64,000 bases of DNA from Microbacterium sp. 4R-513. GTDB taxonomy: Bacteria > Actinomycetota > Actinomycetes > Actinomycetales > Microbacteriaceae. Below the pieces are notes generated by a model. That model was not told where the DNA came from and made no database searches. It saw only the letters and a list, made by a program, of their open reading frames with translations. The stretch covers positions 2,604,001 to 2,668,000 of the forward strand of contig NZ_CP049256.1 of the NCBI RefSeq assembly GCF_011046485.1, in the 5' to 3' direction. The position numbers and the translations under genes were made by a program. How positions within the stretch are numbered: position 1 is the first letter of the stretch; each line of letters begins with the position of its first letter. This document shows positions 8,743-18,972 of the stretch, piece after piece.

Positions 8743-9716
8743 GATTCGTGCTGCGCCGCGGCGTCTTCTATCTCTTCACCGCGTGGGCGGCGATCACGAT
8801 CAACTTCATCATCCCCCGCCTCATGCCCGGGGACCCCGTCAAAGCCATCATGGCTCAGATGCAGGGACGCATCCCGGCCGAGGCCGAGCAGTCACTGCGC
8901 GTGCTCCTGGGCCTCGACGAGAACCTGAGCCTGTGGGACCAGTACGTCATCTACTGGAGGCTGCTCTTCCAGGGCGACCTCGGCGTCTCGTTCAAGTTCC
9001 TCACGCCCGTCGCCGACATCGTCGCCCAGACCCTGCCCTGGACCATCGGGCTCGTGGGCATCGCGACGATCATCGCGTTCGTCGTCGGCACGCTGGTCGG
9101 CGTGGGCATCGGGTGGCGCCGGGGCACGTGGGCCGACTCGCTCGTGCCGATCTCGACCTTCTTCTCGTCGGTGCCGTACTTCTGGCTCGCCCTCATCGCG
9201 ATCTGGGTGTTCTCGGTGACGCTCGGCTGGTTCCCGTCGAACGGCTCCTACGACCGCTCGCTCATCCCCACCTTCAGCTTCGAGTTCATCGGATCGGTCA
9301 TCTGGTACGGCTTCCTTCCCGCGATGACGATCATCGTCGCGTCGATCGCGGGCTGGATCCTCGGCATGCGCAACATGATGGTGACGGTCTCGTCCGACGA
9401 CTACGTCACCGTCGCCCACGCGAAGGGTCTCTCGGGCCGGGCGGTCATGTTCGGGTACGCGGCCCGGAACGCGATCCTCCCGCAGATCTCGAGCTTCGCG
9501 CTCTCGCTGGGGTTCATCGTGGGCGGCACGCTCGTCATGGAGATGGTCTTCTCCTACCAGGGCATCGGCTACACGCTCTATCAGGCCGTCAACACGCACG
9601 ACTACCCGCTCATGCAGGGCTGCTTCCTCGTGATCACGCTCGCGGTGCTCCTCGCGAACCTGCTCGCCGACGTCGTGTACGCGTTCCTCGACCCCCGCAC
9701 CCGACAGGAGGGCTGA
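8739..9716 (+). CDS. ABC importer permease, OppB/DppB-like
   Basis: 325 residues from GTG 8739, which overlaps the ATPase stop codon. It begins [20 protein letters not shown], the usual first membrane segment of DppB/OppB permeases, followed by a large outside loop (residues 30-90) and five more membrane segments. The cytoplasmic EAA-type loop that contacts the ATPase is visible ([20 protein letters not shown]). It forms the translocation channel with the next gene product. The frame is open far upstream inside the ATPase gene, but the normal family N terminus fixes the start here. Confidence 0.88.
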   Translation: MRFVLRRGVFYLFTAWAAITINFIIPRLMPGDPVKAIMAQMQGRIPAEAEQSLRVLLGLDENLSLWDQYVIYWRLLFQGDLGVSFKFLTPVADIVAQTLPWTIGLVGIATIIAFVVGTLVGVGIGWRRGTWADSLVPISTFFSSVPYFWLALIAIWVFSVTLGWFPSNGSYDRSLIPTFSFEFIGSVIWYGFLPAMTIIVASIAGWILGMRNMMVTVSSDDYVTVAHAKGLSGRAVMFGYAARNAILPQISSFALSLGFIVGGTLVMEMVFSYQGIGYTLYQAVNTHDYPLMQGCFLVITLAVLLANLLADVVYAFLDPRTRQEG

Positions 9717-9719
9717 CCC

Positions 9720-10762
9720 ATGCCGATGGTGGACTGGACGCTCGACGATCAGCAGGCCGCTCCGGTCGAGGTGGAGGAGACGGATGCCGAGCCCGGCCGT
9801 CCCCGCAAGCGCAAGCGTCTCCTCTTCCTGCGCAACGGCAAGGCCGTGACGGGGCTTGTCATCCTGGGCTTCTTCGTCGTGCTCGCGATCATCGGGCCGT
9901 GGATCGCCCCCTACGACCCCAGCGCCTCGGGCCCCGACCTTCTGCAGCCGCCGTCGTGGGAGCACTGGCTCGGCACCGACCATCTCGGCCGCGACATCCT
10001 GTCGCAGATCATCGTCGGGACGCGCGGCGTGCTCGTGGTGAGCTTCGTCGCCGCCTTCGCGGCGACGCTCATCGGTGCCGTCGTCGGGATCACGGCCGGC
10101 TACCTCGGCGGCGCCGGGGACGAGACGCTGTCAGCCCTGTCGAACGTCTTCCTCGTCATCCCGCAGCTGCCGCTCATCATCATCGTCGCGGGGCAGCTGC
10201 CGACGACGGGCGGGCTCGTGGTGGCGCTCGTCATCGGCATCACGGGCTGGGCGTGGGGCGCCCGCGTGCTCCGCGCGCAGACCCTGTCGCTGCGCCGGCG
10301 TGACTTCGTCGAGGCGGCGCGGGCGAGCGGCGAGCGCACGTGGCGCCTCGTCTTCGTCGAGATCCTGCCGAACCTGACCGCGATCCTCGCCGCCGGGTTC
10401 ATCGGAACCGTCACCTTCGCGATGCTCTCGCTCATCACGCTGTCGTTCATCGGCATCCTCCCCGTGAGCGAGTGGAACTGGGGCACCATCCTCTTCTGGG
10501 CGCAGAACAACCTCGCCCTGCAGCGGGGTGCGTGGTGGTGGTTCGTCCCGGCGGGGCTGTGCATCGCGCTCCTCGGCATGGCGCTCACGTTCATCAACTT
10601 CGGCATCGACGAGTTCGTCAATCCCCGGCTGCGCTCGACCGGCGCCAATGCGAAGGCGCTCAAGCGTCGAGGCGTCCGTCCCCGTGTCGGCTTCACGCCT
10701 GTCGTACGTGAGGCGCCGGCGAAGGCCCGCGAGATCGACCCGACCGCGAAGGAGGCTGCCGC

Positions 10763-10766
<4 letters not shown>
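9720..10766 (+). CDS. ABC importer permease, OppC/DppC-like
   Basis: 348 residues. A charged N-terminal stretch of about 35 residues precedes the first membrane segment (AVTGLVILGFFVVLAIIGPW), then the typical DppC motif YDPSASGPDLLQPPSWEHWL-GTDHLGRD. Six membrane segments and the EAA loop (RRRDFVEAARASGERTWRLV) are visible. A charged C-terminal tail of about 45 residues follows the last segment. It starts 3 nt after the OppB-like gene and its stop overlaps the next gene by 4 bp (GTGA). It pairs with the OppB-like protein in the membrane. Confidence 0.88.
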
Positions 10767-11863
<1,097 letters not shown>

Positions 11864-12011
11864 GCGTCGCCTACGGGATCGGGCTCACCCCCTGGTCTCG
11901 CTGCGCGAGGATTTTGGGGCGTGATCCGTCGGCGACACGCGAGGGTCCGCGGCGCGTCGGGGACGGAACGCGCCCCAAACCCCTCCGGGATGGGGGAGGG
12001 CAGGCGAGGCG

Positions 12012-13938
<1,927 letters not shown>

Positions 13939-14177
13939 GTCCCCCTTCCGAGGGTGCGGGGCGCGGCTCTCGGGTGCGCGGGGCGCGAAGCGCTTCGGCC
14001 CCCAGGGATCTGCCAGCGTGTGAACGTGACTTATTCGTTACCTTCGGGTAGCCTCGGAGAGTCCACCAGGCGAGAAGCCCGCCGAACGGACCCCGCACGG
14101 ATTGCCTCCACGGCTCGTCGTCCGCGCGGTGAAGCCCGCACCAAGTGCCCCGAACACCCAGTGCTGACGAGCCAGCG

Positions 14178-14209
14178 CTCCGGCGCAGAGGCGCCGGAGG
14201 ACCAGTTTG
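14178..14209 (+). promoter_or_regulatory. Hairpin hiding the ribosome site of the M23 peptidase gene
   Basis: CTCCGGCGC (14178-14186) and GCGCCGGAG (14191-14199) form a perfect 9-bp stem with an AGAG loop. The right arm contains most of the only ribosome site, GGAGG (14196-14200), 6 nt before the TTG start at 14207. The roughly 170 nt upstream (from about 14030, after a possible TAGCCT box at 14050-14055) hold no gene and could form further stems, for example GGCG/CGCC around 14071-14086. I found no known riboswitch consensus. Confidence 0.55.
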
Positions 14210-15118
14210 GCTGAAGAGATAGATCCGCCTGCGCGCGAGGAATCGGCGCAGGAACCTCAGAGCATCACCCGTCGTTCGCGACCCCGCGGTCTTTCCGTGC
14301 GCCGCGTCAAGGCGAAGGCTCCCGCCCGGCGTTCTGCTGCGGCATCCGGTCCTCGTCGCAAGACGGGCCCCGTTCGCAGCCTCGTGATCCTCACCATGGT
14401 CGGCGGTCTCATCGCGACCGTCGCGCTGCCCGCCTATGGCGCGTGGCGCACGCCGGCCGAGGCATCCGTCACGCTTCAGCAGGTCGCCGCCGACGACGCC
14501 CAGTCGCTCGTCGTCGCCTCCGACGCCACGTCGGCCGAGCTCAGCCGCGGCAGCTACTCCGCGACGACGCCCGAAGAGATCGACAAGAAGAAGGCCGAAG
14601 AGGCCGCCGCCGAGCGCGCTCGCGCCATCGCGGCCGCTGCGGCCGCCGCCAAGAAGTCCGGCTCGAGCAGCGGCTTCAGCCGCATGAACCTCTCGATGAC
14701 GGCGCCTGGCACCGGCGAGGTGCGCTGGCCCGTAACGAACTTCACGTATGCCAGCTACAACCTGTTCCGTCCGCCGAACCGGCCGAACCACGACGGGTTC
14801 GACATGGTGGCCCCCGCGGGCACGCCGATCTTCGCCGCTGCGGCGGGTGTCGTGCGCGTCTCGCAGGAGAGCTACGCGGGTTACGGCGTCGCCGTGACCA
14901 TCGACTCGGTCGTCGGCGGCCAGCAGGTCTCGACCCTGTACGGCCACATGACATACGGCAGCCGCCAGGTCGTGTCGGGCCAGACGGTGTCGGCCGGCCA
15001 GGTCATCGGCGCCGTCGGCAGCACGGGCAGCTCGACGGCGAACCACCTGCACTTCGAGGTGCGGATCAACGGCTCGCTCGTCGACCCGCTCGCCTGGCTG
15101 CAGGCGAACGCAGGCTGA
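14207..15118 (+). CDS. Membrane-anchored M23 peptidoglycan peptidase
   Basis: 303 residues from TTG 14207, the only start with a ribosome site. A basic cytoplasmic N terminus (residues 1-60) leads to one membrane segment (VRSLVILTMVGGLIATVALP), then an Ala/Lys-rich coiled stretch (about 125-150), then a LytM/M23 domain. The zinc motifs are visible: HDGFD (His about 195) and HLHFE (His about 280). It should cut peptide cross-links in peptidoglycan outside the membrane, or act as a regulator of cell division if inactive. Expression is probably limited by the hairpin over the ribosome site and the rare TTG start. A long inverted repeat follows the gene. Confidence 0.87.
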   Translation: MAEEIDPPAREESAQEPQSITRRSRPRGLSVRRVKAKAPARRSAAASGPRRKTGPVRSLVILTMVGGLIATVALPAYGAWRTPAEASVTLQQVAADDAQSLVVASDATSAELSRGSYSATTPEEIDKKKAEEAAAERARAIAAAAAAAKKSGSSSGFSRMNLSMTAPGTGEVRWPVTNFTYASYNLFRPPNRPNHDGFDMVAPAGTPIFAAAAGVVRVSQESYAGYGVAVTIDSVVGGQQVSTLYGHMTYGSRQVVSGQTVSAGQVIGAVGSTGSSTANHLHFEVRINGSLVDPLAWLQANAG

Positions 15119-15133
15119 TCAGAACCCTTTCGC

Positions 15134-15191
15134 ATGAACGCCCGGTGGGCGGTCGAGGCATCCATTGCTCGACACGCCACCGGGCGTTCAT
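15134..15191 (+). terminator. Long inverted repeat after the M23 gene
   Basis: ATGAACGCCCGGTGG (15134-15148) pairs perfectly with CCACCGGGCGTTCAT (15177-15191); inside it GTCGAG/CTCGAC can extend the structure. It ends 15 nt to 70 nt after the peptidase stop codon and is the probable transcription end, though without a T-run. Confidence 0.55.
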
Positions 15192-15264
15192 CCGTGTGTG
15201 CCGCCCTCGTCGTCCCAGGGTGCATTAGCCTGATCCCGACGCTGAAAGAGGCGGAGGGAACTCG

Positions 15265-15375
15265 ATGGACGCCATGCCGCGCATCCGAACCATGGATGCG
15301 CTCGGCCTGTTCGTCCTTCGGCATCGTGTGAGCGGATGCCACGGCCAGTCCGTGGCGCCGAGGCGCTGTCTGTAA
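15265..15375 (+). CDS. Possible 36-residue peptide inside the small transcript
   Basis: ATG 15265 follows GGAGGG (15253-15258) at a good distance of 6 nt. The peptide starts MDAMPRIRTMDALGLFVLRH and ends in CL. Its TAA stop (15373-15375) overlaps the loop and the right arm of the terminator hairpin, an arrangement like that of leader peptides whose translation affects termination. I do not recognise the peptide. It has two Cys and several Arg. The frame could also be chance inside a structured RNA. Confidence 0.35.
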   Translation: MDAMPRIRTMDALGLFVLRHRVSGCHGQSVAPRRCL

Positions 15376-15390
15376 GACAGCGCCTTTTTT
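15361..15390 (+). terminator. Intrinsic terminator
   Basis: Perfect 11-bp stem AGGCGCTGTCT/AGACAGCGCCT with a GTA loop, followed directly by TTTTT. It is the clearest rho-independent terminator in the window. Confidence 0.85.
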
Positions 15391-15467
15391 CATACCCTTC
15401 CACCCCCTCTCATCGTCGCAAGTCGAACAATCCGCGAAGCCGTCCGGGCCGTTCGAGAGGATGAGGA

Positions 15468-15965
15468 ATGCGCACCCTGGTGCTGAACGCAGGTTATGAG
15501 CCGCTCGCTGTCGTCTCCTTCAAGAGGGCGATCGTGCTCGTCATGAACGACAAAGCCACCGTCGTCGAACACATCGACGGTGAACCCGTCTGGGGCACGA
15601 CGCAGTCGTACGATCGCCCCGCCGTCATCCTCCTGACGCGGTACGTCCGCGTGCCGGGAGGGCGCAGTGTCCCCGTGACGCGACGAGGCGTTCTGCGCCG
15701 CGACGCTCACCGGTGCGGATACTGCGGCAAGTCGGCGTCGACGATCGACCACATCCTCCCTCGCTCGCGCGGGGGCGGGGATACGTGGGAGAACCTCGTC
15801 GCGTGCTGCCTGCGCTGCAACAACGTCAAGGGCGACCGCACTCCTCAGGAGATGCGCTGGGAGCTGCGGATGACACCGCGCCCGCCGCACGGAGCGCAGT
15901 GGACTGTGCGGGGGACCGATCGCACCGACCCGCGGTGGGAGCCGTACCTGGCCCTCGCGGCCTGA
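15468..15965 (+). CDS. HNH endonuclease-family protein
   Basis: 165 residues, ATG 15468. A conserved actinobacterial small protein with an N-terminal domain (MRTLVLNAGYEPLAVVSFKR) and a C-terminal HNH domain: zinc knuckle cysteines in HRCGYCGK and CCLRCNNVKGD, catalytic His in STIDHILPRS, and Asn in ENLVACC. It probably binds and nicks DNA; its cellular role is unknown although it is widespread in the chromosomes of this phylum, so it is unlikely to be a mobile homing enzyme. It lies after the small transcript and terminator and converges with the MarR gene, 6 bp apart. Confidence 0.85.
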   Translation: MRTLVLNAGYEPLAVVSFKRAIVLVMNDKATVVEHIDGEPVWGTTQSYDRPAVILLTRYVRVPGGRSVPVTRRGVLRRDAHRCGYCGKSASTIDHILPRSRGGGDTWENLVACCLRCNNVKGDRTPQEMRWELRMTPRPPHGAQWTVRGTDRTDPRWEPYLALAA

Positions 15966-15971
15966 TGCTCC

Positions 15972-16469
15972 TCACTCGTCGAGAAGAGCCAGCCACCGCG
16001 TGAGGATCGGCTCGAGAGCCGCCGTGTCTTCGGGTCCGAGTGCATCGAGCAGACGGTGCTCGTTGGCGAGGTGCGCCGTGAAGGCCTCGTCGATGAGCCT
16101 CTTGCCCTCCGGGGTGAGTCGCACGAGCCGCCTGCGGGCGTCGGATGCCTCGGCCCGCCGCTCGACGAGTCCGCGAGCCTCCAGTCGGTCGACGCGCTTG
16201 GTGAGGCCCCCCGTCGTGACGAGCGTGTGGTCGGCCAGTTCGCCGGCGAGCCGCTCGTAGGGCTTCCCCGCGCGGCGCAGCGTCGCGAGCACGTCGAAGT
16301 CGCCTTCGGTGAGCCCGTACTCGGCGTAGACGGCGGTGAGGCGATCGGTGAGCAGAAGCGCGACGCGGTGCAGCCGTCCGATGACACCCTGCGGGGAGGG
16401 ATCGAGGTCCGGGCGCTCGCGGCGCCACTCGTCCTGCAGGTGTGCGATGCGGTCGCCGTCGTCCGTCAT
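15972..16469 (-). CDS. MarR-family transcriptional regulator
   Basis: 165 residues from ATG 16469 (GGAGG directly upstream). The winged helix is clear: YGLTEGDFDVLATLRRAG, ELADHTLVTTGGLTKRVDRL and the wing EASDARRRLVRLTPEGKRL. MarR proteins are usually dimeric repressors released by small aromatic or toxic compounds. It is divergent from an EamA-type exporter gene, and two palindromes between them (16486-16525) are likely operators for both. The probable role is control of efflux of an unknown metabolite or drug. Confidence 0.87.
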   Translation of the reverse strand: MTDDGDRIAHLQDEWRRERPDLDPSPQGVIGRLHRVALLLTDRLTAVYAEYGLTEGDFDVLATLRRAGKPYERLAGELADHTLVTTGGLTKRVDRLEARGLVERRAEASDARRRLVRLTPEGKRLIDEAFTAHLANEHRLLDALGPEDTAALEPILTRWLALLDE

Positions 16470-16485
16470 CCTCCGATGCTAGCAA

Positions 16486-16525
16486 TTATCTTCCCGGTAA
16501 GATAAAGTATCTTCCATGGAAGATA
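16486..16525. promoter_or_regulatory. Two palindromes between marR and eamA: probable MarR operators
   Basis: TTATCTT-CCCGGT-AAGATAA (16486-16505) and the perfect 18-bp palindrome TATCTTCCATGGAAGATA (16508-16525). Both share the half-site TATCTTCC. The second contains the ATG of the exporter gene (16516-16518), so bound repressor would also block translation start or transcription at that point. A TAAAGT box lies 7 nt before the ATG. Confidence 0.7.
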
Positions 16526-17427
16526 AGCGGTGGCCCTGGATCCTCGTGACAGCGATCGCGCCCGTCGCGTGGGGGAGCACTTATGTCGTGACGCGACACC
16601 TCCTTCCCGCCGATGCGCCGCTGTGGGGAGGGGTGCTGCGGGCTCTTCCCGCCGGGCTCCTCGTCCTGCTGCTCGCGCGACGGCTTCCGCGCGGGTCGTG
16701 GTGGTGGCGCTCGATCGTGCTCGGAGTGCTGAATGTGGGCGGCTTCTTCGTCCTCGTGTACATCGCCGGGCAGCGGCTGCCCTCGAGCCTCGCCGCCACC
16801 GTCATGTCCACTTCGGCCGTCTCGATAATGCTCTTCGCGTGGCTCCTCCTTCGCCGTCGGCCCCGGCTCGCGGCCCTCGTCGGTGCGGCGGTCGGGCTGG
16901 TGGGAGTCGGCATCCTTCTCGGCTTCGATCCCGCCGGCGTCGACGCCTGGGGCGTCGCGGCCTCGCTCGGCGCCATGGTCTCGTCGTCGATCGGCTTCGT
17001 CCTGACGGCGAAATGGGGTGCCGACGTGCCGGCTCTCCATATGACCGCGTGGCAGCTGCTCGCCGGCTCGATCGTGCTGCTTCCCGTCGCCATCGTCGTC
17101 GAAGGCGCACCGCCCGCGCTGACTCCGTCCTCGCTCTTCGGCTTCGCGTACGTCGCCGTCATCGGCACGGCGGTCGCGTACGTCGCATGGTTCACCGGCC
17201 TCCGTCGCCTCCCCGCCGAGACCGTCGGGATCGTGGGGCTCCTCAATCCCGTCACGGGCGTCGTGCTGGGTGTCGCGCTCGCGGGGGAGGCGTTCGGGGT
17301 GGCGCAGGTCGTCGGCGTCGCGCTCGTCCTGGCCGGGATCGCGGCGGGGGCGATCGCACCGCGGCGTCGTGGCGGTGCTGTTGCGACGGTGACCGCCGTG
17401 ACGACGGGCACAACGGCAGTCGTCTGA
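16516..17427 (+). CDS. EamA-type (DMT superfamily) transporter
   Basis: 303 residues with ten predicted membrane segments in two repeats of the EamA fold, starting MEDKRWPWILVTAIAPVAWG. Members export amino acids, nucleobases, drugs or other metabolites. The gene is divergent from marR and its start codon lies inside a palindrome, so it is most probably repressed by that protein. A short Thr/Ala/Val-rich tail (VATVTAVTTGTTAVV) follows the last segment. The substrate cannot be told from sequence. Confidence 0.85.
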   Translation: MEDKRWPWILVTAIAPVAWGSTYVVTRHLLPADAPLWGGVLRALPAGLLVLLLARRLPRGSWWWRSIVLGVLNVGGFFVLVYIAGQRLPSSLAATVMSTSAVSIMLFAWLLLRRRPRLAALVGAAVGLVGVGILLGFDPAGVDAWGVAASLGAMVSSSIGFVLTAKWGADVPALHMTAWQLLAGSIVLLPVAIVVEGAPPALTPSSLFGFAYVAVIGTAVAYVAWFTGLRRLPAETVGIVGLLNPVTGVVLGVALAGEAFGVAQVVGVALVLAGIAAGAIAPRRRGGAVATVTAVTTGTTAVV

Positions 17428-17484
17428 CGGCGAACGGCTGTCGAGGCATCCATCCCGGCATCCCGCCCGTGATGTGATGGGTGC

Positions 17485-18048
17485 ATGACCCGAGCCCTCC
17501 TCGTCATCGACATGCAGCGCGGCTTCGACGACCTCGACTTCTGGGGACCGACCGCGAACCCCGACTGCGAGGCCAACGTCGCCTCCCTTCTGGCCGCGTG
17601 GTCGGCCGCGGATGAGCCGATCGTCCTCGTGCGGCACGACTCCGCATCGCCGTCGTCGCCTCTGCATCCCGACAATCCGGGCAACGCCCTCGTCGACGCC
17701 GTGGCGGCGGTGGGCCCCGCGATCCTCGTGACGAAGAGCGTCAACTCGGCGTTCTACGGCGAGCCCGATCTGCACGCCTGGCTCGGCGATCGGGGGATCG
17801 ACGAGCTCGTGATCTGCGGCATCCAGACGAACATGTGCGTCGAGACGACGGCGCGCATGGCGGGCAACCTCGGCTACGACACGACTGTCGTGCTCGACGC
17901 CACGCGCACCTTCGATCTGTCGACGGACGTAGCGGGCGTCGGCGCCGTCACGCGCAGCGCCGAAGAGCTCATGGCCTCGACGGCGCTCGTGCTGCAGGGT
18001 GGCGGATTCGCGCGCATCGCGACGACGGCGGAGGTCGTCTCGGCCTGA
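17485..18048 (+). CDS. Isochorismatase-like cysteine hydrolase
   Basis: 187 residues. The catalytic triad of the family is visible: Asp9 in LLVIDMQRGF, Lys in ILVTKSVNSAFYG, and Cys in QTNMCVETTARM. Family members hydrolyse amides or enol ethers, such as nicotinamide, N-carbamoylsarcosine or isochorismate. Nothing nearby fixes the substrate. It lies 57 nt after the EamA gene and may share its transcript. It ends about 65 nt before the LexA box of the mutasome operon. Confidence 0.83.
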   Translation: MTRALLVIDMQRGFDDLDFWGPTANPDCEANVASLLAAWSAADEPIVLVRHDSASPSSPLHPDNPGNALVDAVAAVGPAILVTKSVNSAFYGEPDLHAWLGDRGIDELVICGIQTNMCVETTARMAGNLGYDTTVVLDATRTFDLSTDVAGVGAVTRSAEELMASTALVLQGGGFARIATTAEVVSA

Positions 18049-18114
18049 TCTGGTCCATTCCGCCATCGAACCCGATGTCGGAGGGTGGATATAAGTTCGA
18101 TCCCATCATTGAAC

Positions 18115-18136
18115 GAATAGAACGGATGTTCTATTC
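18115..18136. promoter_or_regulatory. LexA (SOS) box before the imuA'-imuB-dnaE2 operon
   Basis: A perfect palindrome, arms GAATAGAAC (18115-18123) and GTTCTATTC (18128-18136) around GGAT. The core GAAC-N4-GTTC is the known actinobacterial LexA site. It lies 20-40 nt before the first gene of the cassette. Confidence 0.85.
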
Positions 18137-18155
18137 TGTGGAGGTGAGGGCGATC

Positions 18156-18971
18156 GTGCGGAACGAGGCGCTTCGGCAGGAGCAGGGCGGTGACGTGCTG
18201 CGTCTCAAGGCGCAGCTCGAGCGGGTGCAGGGACGCCGGCTCGAAGCGCCGGTCCTGCCGACGCATCCCGCCTTCGCTTCGCTGCTCCCGGGCGGGGGGT
18301 TGCGCCCGGGGGCGGCGTACTCCCTCGGCCGGTCCGCGTCGCTGCTCCTCGCGCTCATGGCGCGGCCGTCGCAAGACGGCTCGTGGTGCGCCGCCGTCGG
18401 CATGCCCGATCTCGGGGCCGAGGCCGCCGAGTCGCTCGGCGTCGACCTCGCACGACTCGTGCTCGTGCCCGATCCGGGGCCGCGCTGGCTCGCCGTGACG
18501 GCGACGATCGCCGAGATCGCGCCGGTCGTCGCCGTGCGCCCGCCCACGCGGGTCGCCGACGGGCAGGTCTCGCGTCTCGCCGCGCGGCTGCGCGACCGGG
18601 GCACGGTGCTGCTCGTGCAGGGACCGTGGCCGCAGGCCGAGGCGACGCTCGACGTGGGCGACCCGCAATGGTCGGGCGTCGGCCGTGGGCACGGCTACCT
18701 CGCCGGTCGCGAGGTGACGGTGACGTCGATGAGCAGACGGTGGCCGCGCATCAAGAGGGAACGGATGCTGCTGCCCGGCGCGAATGGCGAGGTCGCCCTG
18801 GTGTCGCCCGCGGTCGAAGCGAAGGCCCCCGTCGCACCGGTGCATGAGGCCGCCCCCGCACGGGCGCTCACCGAGGAACGGGAGTACGAAGAGCTGCAGC
18901 GGATCGAAGCCGAGGAGCGGCGCCAGGAGCGCCTGCGCATCGCGATGCGGGTGCTGGAGGCGGTGAGCTGA
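18156..18971 (+). CDS. imuA': ImuA'-type RecA-like mutasome protein
   Basis: 271 residues from GTG 18156, chosen because it follows GGAGGTGAGGG and clears the LexA box; an in-frame ATG at 18126 lies inside the box. The protein matches the actinobacterial partner of ImuB: LPTHPAFASLLPGGGLRPGA near the N terminus and a degenerate RecA-like fold, without a good Walker A motif. The C-terminal region is a charged helix (EEREYEELQRIEAEERRQER). In mycobacteria ImuA', ImuB and DnaE2 act together in damage-induced mutagenesis. It sits one base before imuB in an operon under LexA control. Confidence 0.82.
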   Translation: MRNEALRQEQGGDVLRLKAQLERVQGRRLEAPVLPTHPAFASLLPGGGLRPGAAYSLGRSASLLLALMARPSQDGSWCAAVGMPDLGAEAAESLGVDLARLVLVPDPGPRWLAVTATIAEIAPVVAVRPPTRVADGQVSRLAARLRDRGTVLLVQGPWPQAEATLDVGDPQWSGVGRGHGYLAGREVTVTSMSRRWPRIKRERMLLPGANGEVALVSPAVEAKAPVAPVHEAAPARALTEEREYEELQRIEAEERRQERLRIAMRVLEAVS

Positions 18972-18972
18972 C

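Larger units (their letters stand above)
15225..15390 (+). ncRNA. Candidate small structured transcript with intrinsic terminator
   Basis: A TAGCCT box (about 15226-15231) is followed by four consecutive stems and a classical terminator. Stems: CGCATCC/GGATGCG (15280-15286, 15294-15300); GGCATC/GATGCC (15320-15325, 15335-15340); GCCACGG/CCGTGGC (15338-15344, 15350-15356); and AGGCGCTGTCT-GTA-AGACAGCGCCT (15361-15385) followed by TTTTT. Stems two and three share three bases and so exclude each other. No downstream gene lies within this unit, so it looks like a small transcript of about 150 nt. It also contains a 36-codon reading frame with a ribosome site, so it may be coding or dual. Confidence 0.5.

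Noticed and set aside
13939..14206. A c-di-AMP (ydaO-type) riboswitch before the M23 gene
   Set aside because: The position is typical, but the conserved GGGGAACC-like and GGGGTGAATC-like blocks are not found. The hairpin over the ribosome site is reported instead.
15280..15360. Assigning the small structured transcript to the known actinobacterial 6C RNA family
   Set aside because: The expected loops with runs of six C are not present.
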